Source: Persicirhabdus sediminis (GTDB taxonomy: Bacteria; Verrucomicrobiota; Verrucomicrobiia; Verrucomicrobiales; Akkermansiaceae). From it: a stretch of 64,000 bases of DNA. A model generated the notes under the pieces. The model worked only from the letters and a program-made list of their open reading frames with translations. It was not told where the DNA came from and searched no databases. The stretch spans positions 24,073 to 88,072 of the forward strand of contig NZ_JAENIM010000032.1 of NCBI RefSeq assembly GCF_016595495.1, given 5' to 3'. This document shows positions 25,422 through 34,495 of this stretch, piece by piece (positions within the stretch are counted from its first letter, which is position 1; each line of letters begins with the position of its first letter). The position numbers were made by a program, and so were the translations under genes.

Positions 25422-26864
25422 CTACTTCCCTGAGCCCTGGATTTTATCAGTCTCTTTAAAGGTATTAAAGCGCTCAAGATCTTTGCACAACTGCTGAACA
25501 ATCTCAGGATGTTGGGCTGCAATATCGTTCTGCTCTTTTTCATCTACGCTGAGATCAAATAACAAAGGCGCATCGTAGTTAGCTGGATCGTATAGTGGCG
25601 GATCTTCACGTCCTTGCTTTTTACCTTTGAGCTTAAGATAGGCTTCAGCGTGTTTCTTGCGGTTGAGCGGCCAGTGCAGTTTGTATTTCCCCTTACGAGT
25701 GAAGCTGCCTGAGCCAGCACGCCAGAATAGCTGACGGTCATCGGCTATCTTTGACTCCCCTTTGAGAACTGGCAAAATGTTCACCCCGTCAATGTCGCGA
25801 TCTGTTGGGAGCTTGCCTCCAGCAGCTGCTACTAGAGTTGGCAGCAGATCTAGGTTAGAAATCACATTATCTTTATCTACAGTTCCAGCCTTCAGCTGAG
25901 CTGGCCATTTAATGGCAAATGGAGTTCTAACTCCACCTTCGTAGTAGGTCGCCTTATGACCAGAAAACTGCTTACAAGGACGAATCTTGGTGCCGCCATT
26001 ATCGTTAGTGATCACCACGATAGTATTCTCTGCTAGGCCTAACTCTTCTAGCTTATTGTTGATTCTACCTACTTGCACATCAAAGGCTGTGATCATGCCA
26101 TCGTAGACCTTTTGCAGATCATCGTATTCACCACTAACTTCCTTTGGCTTTCTCACCTTATTGACTGTTGCGCCCTCTGGTAGGTACTTCGGATCAACTG
26201 TATACGGGCTGTGCACGTTGAAGCTCGCGTAGTAGATGAAAAATGGCTTGTCCTTATTTTCTTCGATGAATGATAGCGTTCTATCAGTAAGGGCGTCTGT
26301 GGTGTAGCCAGAGCCATCTACCGGCTTGCCATTCTCACGTAGGCCATCCCACCTGTCGTAGCTACAGCCGCCTAGGAAGTTGAAAGCGTAGTCAAAACCA
26401 CGAGCGTTAGGCTGATACTTTTCATTTACACCAAGGTGCCACTTGCCAATTGCCGCTGTCGTGTAACCAGCATCTTTAAGAATATTTGAAATGAAGACCT
26501 CTTTGGTATCTACCCCACGATCGAATTTTGCCGCTTCCTCGGTATTACCCGTTAGAGTCTCATAACCAAATCTAGCTTGATAACGGCCAGTCATCAATCC
26601 AGCACGCGATGGCGCACAGACAGCGTGAGTCGTGTAGGCTTGGCGGAAAAACACACCGTCTTCTATCAGCTTATCTACGTGTGGAGTTTTTAAATTCTCG
26701 TTGCCTGTATAGCTATAGGCTTCGTAGTTCAAATCGTCAGTAATCATGACGATGATGTTTGGTTTGTCTGCAGCATCTAGCGAAGTCGCCAGCGGAGCAC
26801 TCATCACACAAGCACAGGCTGAGGCAGCCCATGCGGCAGAGAAAAATTGGTTTCGTTTCTTCAT
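25422..26864 (-). CDS. Formylglycine-dependent sulfatase, exported
   Basis: Type I sulfatases hydrolyse sulfate esters using a formylglycine made from Cys or Ser. The roughly 480-residue protein has a signal peptide (MKKRNQFFSAAWAASACACV, probable cut near SLDA-AD), the metal site KPNIIVMITDDLNYE, the modification site CAPSRAGLMTGRY with Cys83, GKWHLG, then VITNDNGGT and FSGHKATYYEGGVRTPFAIKWP. CAPSR means the activating enzyme must be a Cys-type FGE or anSME elsewhere. The likely target is a sulfated polysaccharide, as in marine relatives; that is inferred. I set the start at the ATG at 26864, where the signal peptide begins. Confidence 0.93.
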   Translation of the reverse strand: MKKRNQFFSAAWAASACACVMSAPLATSLDAADKPNIIVMITDDLNYEAYSYTGNENLKTPHVDKLIEDGVFFRQAYTTHAVCAPSRAGLMTGRYQARFGYETLTGNTEEAAKFDRGVDTKEVFISNILKDAGYTTAAIGKWHLGVNEKYQPNARGFDYAFNFLGGCSYDRWDGLRENGKPVDGSGYTTDALTDRTLSFIEENKDKPFFIYYASFNVHSPYTVDPKYLPEGATVNKVRKPKEVSGEYDDLQKVYDGMITAFDVQVGRINNKLEELGLAENTIVVITNDNGGTKIRPCKQFSGHKATYYEGGVRTPFAIKWPAQLKAGTVDKDNVISNLDLLPTLVAAAGGKLPTDRDIDGVNILPVLKGESKIADDRQLFWRAGSGSFTRKGKYKLHWPLNRKKHAEAYLKLKGKKQGREDPPLYDPANYDAPLLFDLSVDEKEQNDIAAQHPEIVQQLCKDLERFNTFKETDKIQGSGK

Positions 26865-27057
26865 AATTGTATCTCGCCTCCGACGTACGGGGCTCGGATA
26901 GAGTTCAAATAGAATAAGATAGATACCTGTAATACAACAAGACAACTATCCCACACCTATACACGAAAACAAACTCGCAGACATGGATAAAAAACGAAAT
27001 ATATCAGCAGCAGCTAGAACCTAACATCAACTAGCTACAGCCAACTAACAATCGCCG

Positions 27058-27978
27058 CTATTTCTCAGCTGGATCGGATTTCTCAGCTGGATCGGATTTC
27101 TCAGCTGGCTCAGTATGCCCAGCTGGTTGGCTTGCTCTGAGCGCCTCCTCGTATTTTTTGTACACCTCGGGAGGCAGCATTTCCTTCATCATCTGTTGTG
27201 ACCACGGTTCGGCAAGTATGCCATTCACGGTACCCACCAGAAATAGACAGGCCACATAAACAGCGATACGAGCTGGCCCGATGTTAGTTCCATGGACTTG
27301 GGTGCGCGCGCGCAAATCCCAGATGGCATAACCAAACTTCTTGGTGAAAAAATACGAAACGATTAGAGCGATGACAAAAATTGGGCCCATGCCCATGCCT
27401 AGGCCCATCACCCAGACGCGCACAGATCGTAACAAAGCAGCGCCGATACCCAAACGATTGCCATCGTCAGCGAGCACCTTGATGCCCAAAATGGCTTTGC
27501 CCGGCGTGGTGCCAAACATGTGTAGCAGCGCCGCCTCAATAACAAACCACGGCAGCAGCAAGAACAATTGCATTTCACTAGGCTCTTGATAGTAAGTGAC
27601 AATGTCCACATCAGCAAAGTAGATGTATCCGGACACCATCGTCATGTAAATGATGAGGTCTAACCAGCGCGCCCAAAATCGACGCATCAGCCGTGGTGAC
27701 TGTGGTAATGCTGGCGGCCCTTTCTTCGCTAGAATTTCACGATAGGGATCTAATGACGGTTGATCGTCGAACTCACCCTCGCCTGAGTCGATCCCATCTG
27801 GCTGGCTGATGAAATGCGACGAGAAGGCGCCCATTTCAGCGAGCGGCATCCATTTGTCTAATCCGCGGTGCCACGCTAAATCTTCAGCTGAATATTCATT
27901 GCGCTGGATTTTCCCCACCACTTGGTAGGTCTCCATTGGCCCTTGTTTTTCGCCGTCTTTTAATACCCAAACTTGCAT
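27058..27978 (-). CDS. GYF_2-RDD membrane protein
   Basis: The 306-residue protein starts at the ATG at 27978 with a GYF_2-type domain (MQVWVLKDGEKQGPMETYQV, WHRGLDKWMPLAEM) and continues into an RDD membrane domain (RLMRRFWARWLDLIIYMTM, FGTTPGKAILGIKVLADDG) with several hydrophobic helices. GYF_2 domains are thought to bind proline-rich peptides; RDD domains are transport-related with no fixed substrate. The C-terminus ends in three SDPAEK repeats encoded by an 18-bp tandem repeat. The gene follows the LolC/E-like permease after a 13-bp gap and is probably cotranscribed. Confidence 0.82.
   Translation of the reverse strand: MQVWVLKDGEKQGPMETYQVVGKIQRNEYSAEDLAWHRGLDKWMPLAEMGAFSSHFISQPDGIDSGEGEFDDQPSLDPYREILAKKGPPALPQSPRLMRRFWARWLDLIIYMTMVSGYIYFADVDIVTYYQEPSEMQLFLLLPWFVIEAALLHMFGTTPGKAILGIKVLADDGNRLGIGAALLRSVRVWVMGLGMGMGPIFVIALIVSYFFTKKFGYAIWDLRARTQVHGTNIGPARIAVYVACLFLVGTVNGILAEPWSQQMMKEMLPPEVYKKYEEALRASQPAGHTEPAEKSDPAEKSDPAEK
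27061..27113. repeat. 18-bp tandem repeat inside the GYF-RDD gene
   Basis: TTTCTCAGCTGGATCGGA occurs at 27061 and 27079, with a third partial copy at 27097. It encodes repeated (S)DPAEK at the protein C-terminus, an in-frame, length-tolerant tail. Confidence 0.85.
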
Positions 27979-27991
27979 GTTAGTTGGTAAA

Positions 27992-29569
27992 TTACTGGTT
28001 GCGAAGCGAGCGAGCGGCGTCACTACGGGCAGCGCCAATCACCGGGAAGATGGTAGCGACCACACACATGAGGAAGGCAATCACGCTGATAACGACGATT
28101 TCGATAGAGTTGATCTCAGCTGGCAGCCCATCCGTGAAGCCATTGAAGTCAGCTGGAAATGGATCGAAGCCGACCTTTTCCATCAGCCCTTGAATTGGCT
28201 TGCGGTTCCAGATCACCAGCAGTCCAGAGATCACTCCTAGCAGAGTACCTATGAAGCCGATAATCAATCCCTGATAGAGGAATACCTTTACTAGCTGGAA
28301 TGGTGTCGCACCGAGCGCCTTCATCACGCCGATCTCACGTTTTTTCTGAATCGTCACGGTGAACATCACCGCTGAGATGGAGAAGGCGGAAACCATCACA
28401 ATGAAAAATAAGGCAAAGCTCAGCATGATGCGCTGCATTTTGATCAGGCCAAATTGCTGCTGGTAGCGCTGCATCCACGAGGAAGCAACCCACATACTAT
28501 CAGCGATAGCTGGATCCACTACTTCTCTAGCAAATTGCTCAGCTAGGGCTGGATTTTCCATGCGCACGCCAATGCCCTGTACCATGTCCCCCATGCCAAA
28601 GAGCGACTGGCCAACTGGTAGAGGAATGATGAGAGGAGGACCTGGCGCGTGTGGTGTATCGGTGTAAATACCAATCACCTCAAGGTCTTTAGGCAGGATG
28701 AAGTCGGTTGAAGATTTGATTTCATCCAGCGTGGCTTGATCAATATCCACATCAGCCAGCTGGTCTAAAGTTGTCACCATCTCAGCTGTTGCTCCCGCAG
28801 GAAAACGTCTCTCAGGATCCTCATCGCTGTCTCTATCACCACGATAAAGAAGATCGAGGAAATCATTCACCACCTGCTTTTCCTGTTCACGCAGCAGAGG
28901 GTTGTCTGCCAGCATTTGTGCAGTGCCATTGATAGGGATGAGATCATTCAGCTGATAGATCTCCAGCTCACCGTCTACTACCTTCGCCTTGTTGAGGCTG
29001 GTTTTGATAAATTCAATCTCTGGCTGGAATGACTCAGCGGCTGGCGGAGCATCTAACCTCTCGAGAATCGGTTTCACTTTTTTCAAGTTGCGGCTGGATA
29101 GAGCCTGAATAGAGTCGCCCACCTGTAGGTCTAAATTTTTCGCTACAAGAGAAGATATCACCGCAACATCCCCCACGCCCATGTTGGCGTCGCCAGCTTC
29201 TATCACCTCGGCGAGAGCTGCCAGCTGGACATCATCATCCGTATCTATCGCCTGCACCTGCAATGGTATAGCTCGAGTATAAGCATCCTCAATGATAGCG
29301 TAGTCCTGCACGATGGCATAGGTGCTGGTGACACCTGGCAGAGATTCTAACCGCTTCTGCATACCACGCCACTCAGCTACTACAGGGCTGATCTCGGCAT
29401 CCGGATCATCTGGCACGGCGGCCCAGTTAGTCATGCGCACCTCCACATGGGCGGTGTGTGAGAGCACGCGCTCGTAGACCATTTTCTCAAAGCCACCAAA
29501 AACCGACATCACCACAACCAGCACCATCACGCCCAAACCGACGCCTAGCAGAGAGATCAAGGTGATCAC
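27992..29569 (-). CDS. LolC/LolE-like ABC transporter permease (FtsX/MacB_PCD)
   Basis: Proteins of this type form the membrane part of lipoprotein-releasing or related mechanotransmission ABC systems. The first transmembrane helix (ITLISLLGVGLGVMVLVVVM) is followed by a large periplasmic domain, then a C-terminal three-helix FtsX unit with VTIQKKREIGVMKALGATPFQL and two further helices. The listed start is a GTG at 29569. However, typical LolC/E N-terminal residues (FSLLLATRYLNPLRTHASV) are encoded in the same frame upstream, with no ATG, GTG or TTG; an ATT at 29635 is the nearest possible start. No LolD-like ATPase gene is adjacent. Downstream lies the GYF-RDD gene. Confidence 0.82.
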   Translation of the reverse strand: MITLISLLGVGLGVMVLVVVMSVFGGFEKMVYERVLSHTAHVEVRMTNWAAVPDDPDAEISPVVAEWRGMQKRLESLPGVTSTYAIVQDYAIIEDAYTRAIPLQVQAIDTDDDVQLAALAEVIEAGDANMGVGDVAVISSLVAKNLDLQVGDSIQALSSRNLKKVKPILERLDAPPAAESFQPEIEFIKTSLNKAKVVDGELEIYQLNDLIPINGTAQMLADNPLLREQEKQVVNDFLDLLYRGDRDSDEDPERRFPAGATAEMVTTLDQLADVDIDQATLDEIKSSTDFILPKDLEVIGIYTDTPHAPGPPLIIPLPVGQSLFGMGDMVQGIGVRMENPALAEQFAREVVDPAIADSMWVASSWMQRYQQQFGLIKMQRIMLSFALFFIVMVSAFSISAVMFTVTIQKKREIGVMKALGATPFQLVKVFLYQGLIIGFIGTLLGVISGLLVIWNRKPIQGLMEKVGFDPFPADFNGFTDGLPAEINSIEIVVISVIAFLMCVVATIFPVIGAARSDAARSLRNQ

Positions 29570-29750
29570 CGAGGCATGGGTGCGCAGCGGATTTAAATAG
29601 CGAGTCGCTAGCAGAAGACTGAAGTTCTTTTTAATAAGCCTGTAAAGAGTTGAAGTTCGGCGACAAGGTCTGTGTTTCCAGCTGGATTGTCCATCACAAA
29701 GCGCTGCGATCAGCGGCCAGCTAGCTGCTCGAGCGCGTCAGCTAAGCAGG

Positions 29751-30392
29751 TCATTTTTCGTCGCCCTCATAATACTCACGCTGCGGCAGGATGATTTTGT
29801 AGCGCACCGCCAGCAGACGCAGCACCACGGTCACGGTGATAGAAATCAACATGGCTGCATTTTCAGCTAGATCTATCGCCCGCAGCCCGAGGTATAAATA
29901 CCCGCCCACAAAGGCACAGGTTGCGTAGATGTTGGATTTGCGGAAAATCGTTGGCACTTTATTACAGATAATATCAGCCAGCACACCGCCAAAGGTACCG
30001 GTAGTTACGCCAAGCAGCACCGAGATGAATGAGCTAGCTCCAGCCTCCTGCGCATACACGGTGCCAGCAATCGCCCACAACCCGAGCCCCAGCGCATCGG
30101 GGAAAACGAGGTATTTTTCACACTTCACCAGCAGGCGCGGGAAAAAGGAAGCAAACACAGCCAGCCAGAAAACCACTACCGTATAGTGACTATTTTCCAC
30201 CCAAAACAATGGCTGACGGTTGAGCACCAAATCGCGCACGGTACCACCGCCAAATGCTGCCATAAATGCTACCGCAAACAGACCGACAACGTCCATCTTG
30301 CGCTCAGCGCCACGGATGATGCCATAGACTGCAAAAGCAACCACCGCGGCAAACTCAACAATATCAACAAATTCCACCTCGGCGAAATGCAC
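29751..30392 (-). CDS. TRIC/UPF0126 family membrane channel protein
   Basis: The 213-residue protein has about seven hydrophobic helices and two internal repeats typical of UPF0126, now placed with trimeric intracellular cation channels: FMAAFGGGTVRDLVLNRQPLFWV in the first half and GTFGGVLADIICNKVPTIF in the second. Prokaryotic members conduct K+ or Na+. The C-terminus is charged (REYYEGDEK). It lies upstream of the LolC/E-like gene on the same strand, about 120-180 bp away. Confidence 0.85.
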   Translation of the reverse strand: MHFAEVEFVDIVEFAAVVAFAVYGIIRGAERKMDVVGLFAVAFMAAFGGGTVRDLVLNRQPLFWVENSHYTVVVFWLAVFASFFPRLLVKCEKYLVFPDALGLGLWAIAGTVYAQEAGASSFISVLLGVTTGTFGGVLADIICNKVPTIFRKSNIYATCAFVGGYLYLGLRAIDLAENAAMLISITVTVVLRLLAVRYKIILPQREYYEGDEK

Positions 30393-30613
30393 ATTTTCCC
30401 CTCATTAGTCAACCCGAGGGCAAAGAATGCTCAAAAGATGAGCAAGATATTCTCTCTAGCCACAGCGGCAAGCTCTGCTCACGTATTCACCCCGCTAGCT
30501 GATGAAATCGCTCTTTCCTTGCGATTTCCTTGGCCAAAATTGATATTCGAGCTTGCGATATGCGATTGCATGCCCGATGAATGCGCTACGCAAATTTAAT
30601 TTTATTTTCTCCT

Positions 30614-31903
30614 ATGCCTATTAATATCGAAATGCCAAAGCTTTCCGACACGATGACGGAAGGCACACTCGTTAAATGGTGCAAGCAAGTTGGTGATGAA
30701 ATCGAGATTGGTGACATTGTTGCCGAGATCGAGACCGACAAAGCCACCATGGAAATGGAAGCCTTTGACGAAGGAACTCTTGTAGAAATCGTCATGCCTG
30801 AGGGATCTCGAGTCGTTGTAGGCGGAGTTCTTGCTATCATGCTCGAAGACGGCGAAGAAGCCGGTGATGCACCTGCTCCAGCAGCAGCTGCCGCGCCAGC
30901 TAGCCCAACTGCAGCTCCAGCTGAGCCAGTAGCTACACCATCAGCCGCTCCCACCTCAGTATCACCAATTTCAGAAGATGGCTCCCGCCTCAGAGTTTCT
31001 CCTCTAGCTCGCAAGATTGCCGCAGCTAAAGGAATCGACCTCGCTACTGTGCAAGGCTCAGGCCCTGGCGGTCGCATTGTCAAAGCTGACCTCGATGGTG
31101 CTTCTGCAGCGCCAGCTACACCAGCACCTGCGGCGACACCTGCAGCAGCTCCAGTAGCCCAGCCAGCAGCCGCAGCTCCAGCGTCACCAGCTATCATGCC
31201 ACACGTTGGTCCAGAGGACACAGTGACACCACTTTCTAGCATGCGTCGCATCATTGCCGATCGCCTGCTCACCTCGAAGACAACCATTCCTCATTTCTAC
31301 CTACACGTAGAATGTGACGCCGCTCCAATGATGGCGCTGCGCAAGCAGATCAATGCTCAAGCTGAGCAAACTCACGGCAACAAGTACACCGTGAATGATT
31401 TCATTGTCAAAGCGATCATCAACTCATGCCAAGCCGTGCCAGCTGTGAATGCTGCCTACAATGGTGACAGCATCGTGCAGTTTGCTAACGTTGGCCTCTC
31501 TGTAGCGGTTGCTGTGGATGACGGTCTCGTCACTCCAGTAGTGAAAAATGCTCAGTCAAAATCTATGCTCGAGATTTCTAAAGAGATCAAGGACATGGCT
31601 GGACGCGCTCGTGAGAACAAACTCAAGCCAGCTGAATTTGACGGCGGCACCATCACTCTGTCTAACTTAGGCGCGTGGGGAATCAATGATTTCAATGCGA
31701 TTGTCAACCCACCACAAGCAGCCATCGTTAGCGCCGGCGCTATCGTAGAAAAGCCAGTGGTTAAGGATGGTCAGATCGTTCCAGGTCTGCGCATGGACAT
31801 CGGCGTAAGCTGCGACCACCGCGTGGTAGACGGCGCTGTAGCCGCTCAGTTCATCAGCAACATTAAGAAGCTGATTGAGAACCCAGCGCTCATGCTGATC
31901 TGA
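30614..31903 (+). CDS. Dihydrolipoamide acetyltransferase, E2 of a 2-oxoacid dehydrogenase (pyruvate type)
   Basis: E2 carries the acyl group on a swinging lipoyl arm and transfers it to CoA. The 429-residue protein has one N-terminal lipoyl domain (lipoyl Lys43 in ETDKATMEM), an Ala/Pro-rich linker, an E1/E3-binding domain (LRVSPLARKIAAAKGIDLATVQGSGPGGRIVKADL), a second Ala/Pro linker and the catalytic core ending DHRVVDGAVAAQFI with the active His and Asp. Linkers and the MPKLSDTMTEG start favour the pyruvate complex. I chose the ATG at 30614, where the domain starts. E1 and E3 genes are not adjacent. Confidence 0.92.
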   Translation: MPINIEMPKLSDTMTEGTLVKWCKQVGDEIEIGDIVAEIETDKATMEMEAFDEGTLVEIVMPEGSRVVVGGVLAIMLEDGEEAGDAPAPAAAAAPASPTAAPAEPVATPSAAPTSVSPISEDGSRLRVSPLARKIAAAKGIDLATVQGSGPGGRIVKADLDGASAAPATPAPAATPAAAPVAQPAAAAPASPAIMPHVGPEDTVTPLSSMRRIIADRLLTSKTTIPHFYLHVECDAAPMMALRKQINAQAEQTHGNKYTVNDFIVKAIINSCQAVPAVNAAYNGDSIVQFANVGLSVAVAVDDGLVTPVVKNAQSKSMLEISKEIKDMAGRARENKLKPAEFDGGTITLSNLGAWGINDFNAIVNPPQAAIVSAGAIVEKPVVKDGQIVPGLRMDIGVSCDHRVVDGAVAAQFISNIKKLIENPALMLI

Positions 31904-31924
31904 TAGCCAGCTAGAATTTCTATC

Positions 31925-31962
31925 TACGCCTTCTCGAATTTCTCGAGAAGGCGTATTTTTTT
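31925..31962 (+). terminator. Rho-independent terminator after the E2 gene
   Basis: TACGCCTTCTCGA pairs with TCGAGAAGGCGTA (13 bp) around ATTTC, followed by seven T. Confidence 0.95.
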
Positions 31963-32231
31963 GCTCGCGTAGATTCCCCTTCCCACCAAACTAACATAAC
32001 AAAATCTGTTATCAGATTGGCGCCTTGTGCCCTATGGGCTTCAAGCAAACACATGCTAGATTATCAATTGCTCGGTTCAATGGATTGAAATCACACATTG
32101 TTGCCAATTAGCATAGATTCTCTTAAAAATATTTGCACATTGGCATCGCTGTTTTATAGGAAAAATGCATCTGGACAAACGATCCTGTGCTCCCTAGTTT
32201 CCCTCATCTCGTAATACTTATTATCAATTTT

Positions 32232-33053
32232 ATGAAAATCAAAACTATCGCATTGATCACTGGCCTAGCTGGAATCGGTTTCGCTCAAGCTCAAAACGCA
32301 CCAGCAGCTCCTGCTGCACCAGCAGCTCCTGCACCAGCTATTGACGCAGCCACTCTCAAGGCTAACGCATCATACATCATCGGCCACAGCTTCGGTTCAC
32401 AGTTTGCCCAAGGCGGCCTCACACCTGAAGACCTCGATGCGGACGCTATCGTAGCTGCATTCAGAGAAGGCTACGCAGGCACAGAGCCTAAGCTTAGCGA
32501 AGAGCAAATGCAGCAGACAATGCAGGCATTCCAAGCCAAGATGCAAGCACGCGCTGCTGAAGAGCAAGCCAAGATGGCTACTGAAAACCTCGAAGCTGGT
32601 CAGAAATTCCTCGAAGAGAACAAGAAAAAGGAAGGCATCATCACTACTGAGTCTGGCCTCCAGTACGAAATCATCAAGCCAGGTGGCGAAGAGAAGTACG
32701 TAGCACCAGAAGGTGGCGCTGACGAAGGCACACGCTTCATGGTAAACTACCGTGGTACACTCATCGACGGTACTGAGTTTGACGCATCACCAGAAGGTCA
32801 GCCATTCGCAATGCCTCTCGCAGTGATTCCAGGTTTCAAAGAAGCTCTTACAAACATGCCTGTTGGCGCTAAGTGGAAGCTCTTCATCCCAGCAGACCTC
32901 GCCTACGGTGAGCGCGGTGCAGGTCCAGCTATCCAGCCAAACAGCACACTTATCTTTGACCTCGAGCTCATTGAGATCGTGAAGCCAGAAGCAAAGCCAG
33001 CTGCTAGCGCAACAACTCCTGCTATCGAAGTACCTAAGCCAGCTGCTGAATAA
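32232..33053 (+). CDS. FKBP-type peptidyl-prolyl isomerase, exported (Mip/FkpA-like)
   Basis: The 273-residue protein catalyses cis-trans isomerisation of prolyl bonds during protein folding in the envelope. It has a signal peptide (MKIKTIALITGLAGIGFAQA-Q), an Ala/Pro-rich linker, the N-terminal helical dimerisation domain (SYIIGHSFGSQFAQGG), a long charged helix with a KFLEENKKKEG end, and the FKBP domain: TESGLQYEIIKPG, VNYRGTLIDGTEFDAS, IPGFKEALTNMPVGAKWKLF and IPADLAYGERGAG. I chose the ATG at 32232 because the signal peptide begins there. The gap from 31963 shows no other gene. A terminator follows. Confidence 0.92.
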   Translation: MKIKTIALITGLAGIGFAQAQNAPAAPAAPAAPAPAIDAATLKANASYIIGHSFGSQFAQGGLTPEDLDADAIVAAFREGYAGTEPKLSEEQMQQTMQAFQAKMQARAAEEQAKMATENLEAGQKFLEENKKKEGIITTESGLQYEIIKPGGEEKYVAPEGGADEGTRFMVNYRGTLIDGTEFDASPEGQPFAMPLAVIPGFKEALTNMPVGAKWKLFIPADLAYGERGAGPAIQPNSTLIFDLELIEIVKPEAKPAASATTPAIEVPKPAAE

Positions 33054-33111
33054 GCAACTCGCTAAATCTCATTTTGTAACGTTCATCGTTGCAAGATGTC
33101 CTATTTTCCTT

Positions 33112-33147
33112 AAGGCTGTTGGTAACTGTACCAACAGCCTTATTTTG
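33112..33147 (+). terminator. Rho-independent terminator after the FKBP gene
   Basis: AAGGCTGTTGGTA pairs with TACCAACAGCCTT (13 bp) around ACTG, followed by ATTTTG. It ends directly before the next start codon at 33150. Confidence 0.9.
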
Positions 33148-33149
33148 TT

Positions 33150-33848
33150 ATGCATATCACCTATTACGGTCACTCCTGCTTCCTCGTTGATATCTCAGGT
33201 CACAAACTTCTCTTTGACCCATTCATCTCCGCCAACCCCAATGCTGAGCACATTGACATCGCCGAGATCAACCCCGACTTCGTGCTCATTTCCCATGGCC
33301 ACGAAGACCACCTAGCTGACGCCGAAACCATTCTCAAACAATCCGGCGCCAAGCTCATTTCCAATTTCGAAATCGTCTCATGGTACCAGCATAAGGGCAT
33401 CGACAATTCACACGCCATGAACCACGGCGGCTGCTTCGATTTCCCATTTGGCAACCTACGCTACGTCAATGCCGTACACTCATCCACCCTGCCTGACGGC
33501 AACTCAGGCGGCAACCCAGGTGGCTTTGTCATCGAGTCTGAGCGCGGCACTTTCTACTACTCTGGCGATACCGCCCTGCACTACGACATGAAGCTGCTGC
33601 TCGAGCAATACGAGCGCATCGACTGGGCCGCCCTGTGCATTGGTGACAACTTCACCATGGGAGCCAAAGACGCCTCGCGCTGCGCCCGCTGGCTGAATGT
33701 GAAAAACGTGCTAGGTCTGCATTACGACACCTTTCCGCCGATTGCCATTGACCGCGAGCAAACAACACGCATCTTCAACTCAGCCGACATCAAGCTACAC
33801 CTGCCTGAAATCGGTGAAACCATAGGCCTTCACGCCCAATACCACTAA
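33150..33848 (+). CDS. UPF0173 metallo-beta-lactamase-fold hydrolase
   Basis: The 232-residue protein has the metallo-beta-lactamase fold signature SHGHEDHLADAE for a two-metal site, the UPF0173 start ITYYGHSCFLVD with LLFDPFI, MNHGGCFDFPFGN, YYSGDTALHYDMK and NVLGLHYDTFPPI. Members are annotated as metal-dependent hydrolases with unknown substrate. The ATG at 33150 lies 3 bp after a terminator T-run, so its promoter must overlap the FKBP gene end or the mRNA comes from read-through. It runs into ispF after 12 bp. Confidence 0.9.
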   Translation: MHITYYGHSCFLVDISGHKLLFDPFISANPNAEHIDIAEINPDFVLISHGHEDHLADAETILKQSGAKLISNFEIVSWYQHKGIDNSHAMNHGGCFDFPFGNLRYVNAVHSSTLPDGNSGGNPGGFVIESERGTFYYSGDTALHYDMKLLLEQYERIDWAALCIGDNFTMGAKDASRCARWLNVKNVLGLHYDTFPPIAIDREQTTRIFNSADIKLHLPEIGETIGLHAQYH

Positions 33849-33860
33849 CATCACCACATC

Positions 33861-34337
33861 ATGTTTCGCACTGGAATCGGATACGACGTTCACCAATTTG
33901 CAGATAACCGCCCACTCATTCTCGGCGGCGTAGAAATCCCTCACAGCCAAGGGCTCGCTGGCCACTCAGATGCCGACGTGCTCTGCCACGCCATCGCCGA
34001 TGCCATCCTCGGCTGCCTCGGACTTCCTGACATTGGCCATTATTTTCCACCTACAGACGCCTCCATCGAAGGCATCTGCTCGCTGGATATCCTCGCCAAA
34101 TGCCGTGAACTCTGTGCGGAAAAAGGAGCCGAAATCCAAAACGTAGACTCCACCATGATCGCTGAGTGCCCAAAAGTCCTGCCGCACGCAGCCGCCATGA
34201 AAATCAAAATCTCAGACGCTCTAGGCATCACCCCAGAGCAAATTGGCATCAAAGCCACCACCAACGAAACCATGGGATTTGTTGGTCGCAAAGAAGGCAT
34301 CGCCGCGCTCGCCAATGCGCTGGTGGAAATCAAATAA
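33861..34337 (+). CDS. ispF: 2-C-methyl-D-erythritol 2,4-cyclodiphosphate synthase
   Basis: IspF makes the cyclic diphosphate intermediate of the non-mevalonate isoprenoid pathway and binds zinc. The 158-residue protein shows GIGYDVHQF, LGGVEIPHSQGLAGHSDADVLCHAIADAILG with the metal ligands Asp, His and His, DIGHYFPPTD and IGIKATTNETMGFVGRKEGIAALA. It follows the UPF0173 gene by 12 bp and is likely cotranscribed. No ispD is fused or adjacent. Confidence 0.96.
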   Translation: MFRTGIGYDVHQFADNRPLILGGVEIPHSQGLAGHSDADVLCHAIADAILGCLGLPDIGHYFPPTDASIEGICSLDILAKCRELCAEKGAEIQNVDSTMIAECPKVLPHAAAMKIKISDALGITPEQIGIKATTNETMGFVGRKEGIAALANALVEIK

Positions 34338-34495
34338 TTCCGGCTACAGTGGGCGCTGCTCAGCCAGCCGCCCGCTAGTCGATTCACCCAAAATCCGCAC
34401 GATGGATGGCAAGATCTAGGCAGTTAATAAACGCGCATCTCATCCTCGTGAATGTATCATTTCCGTAAGTACAGCGGCTAGCGCCGATTATTCCT

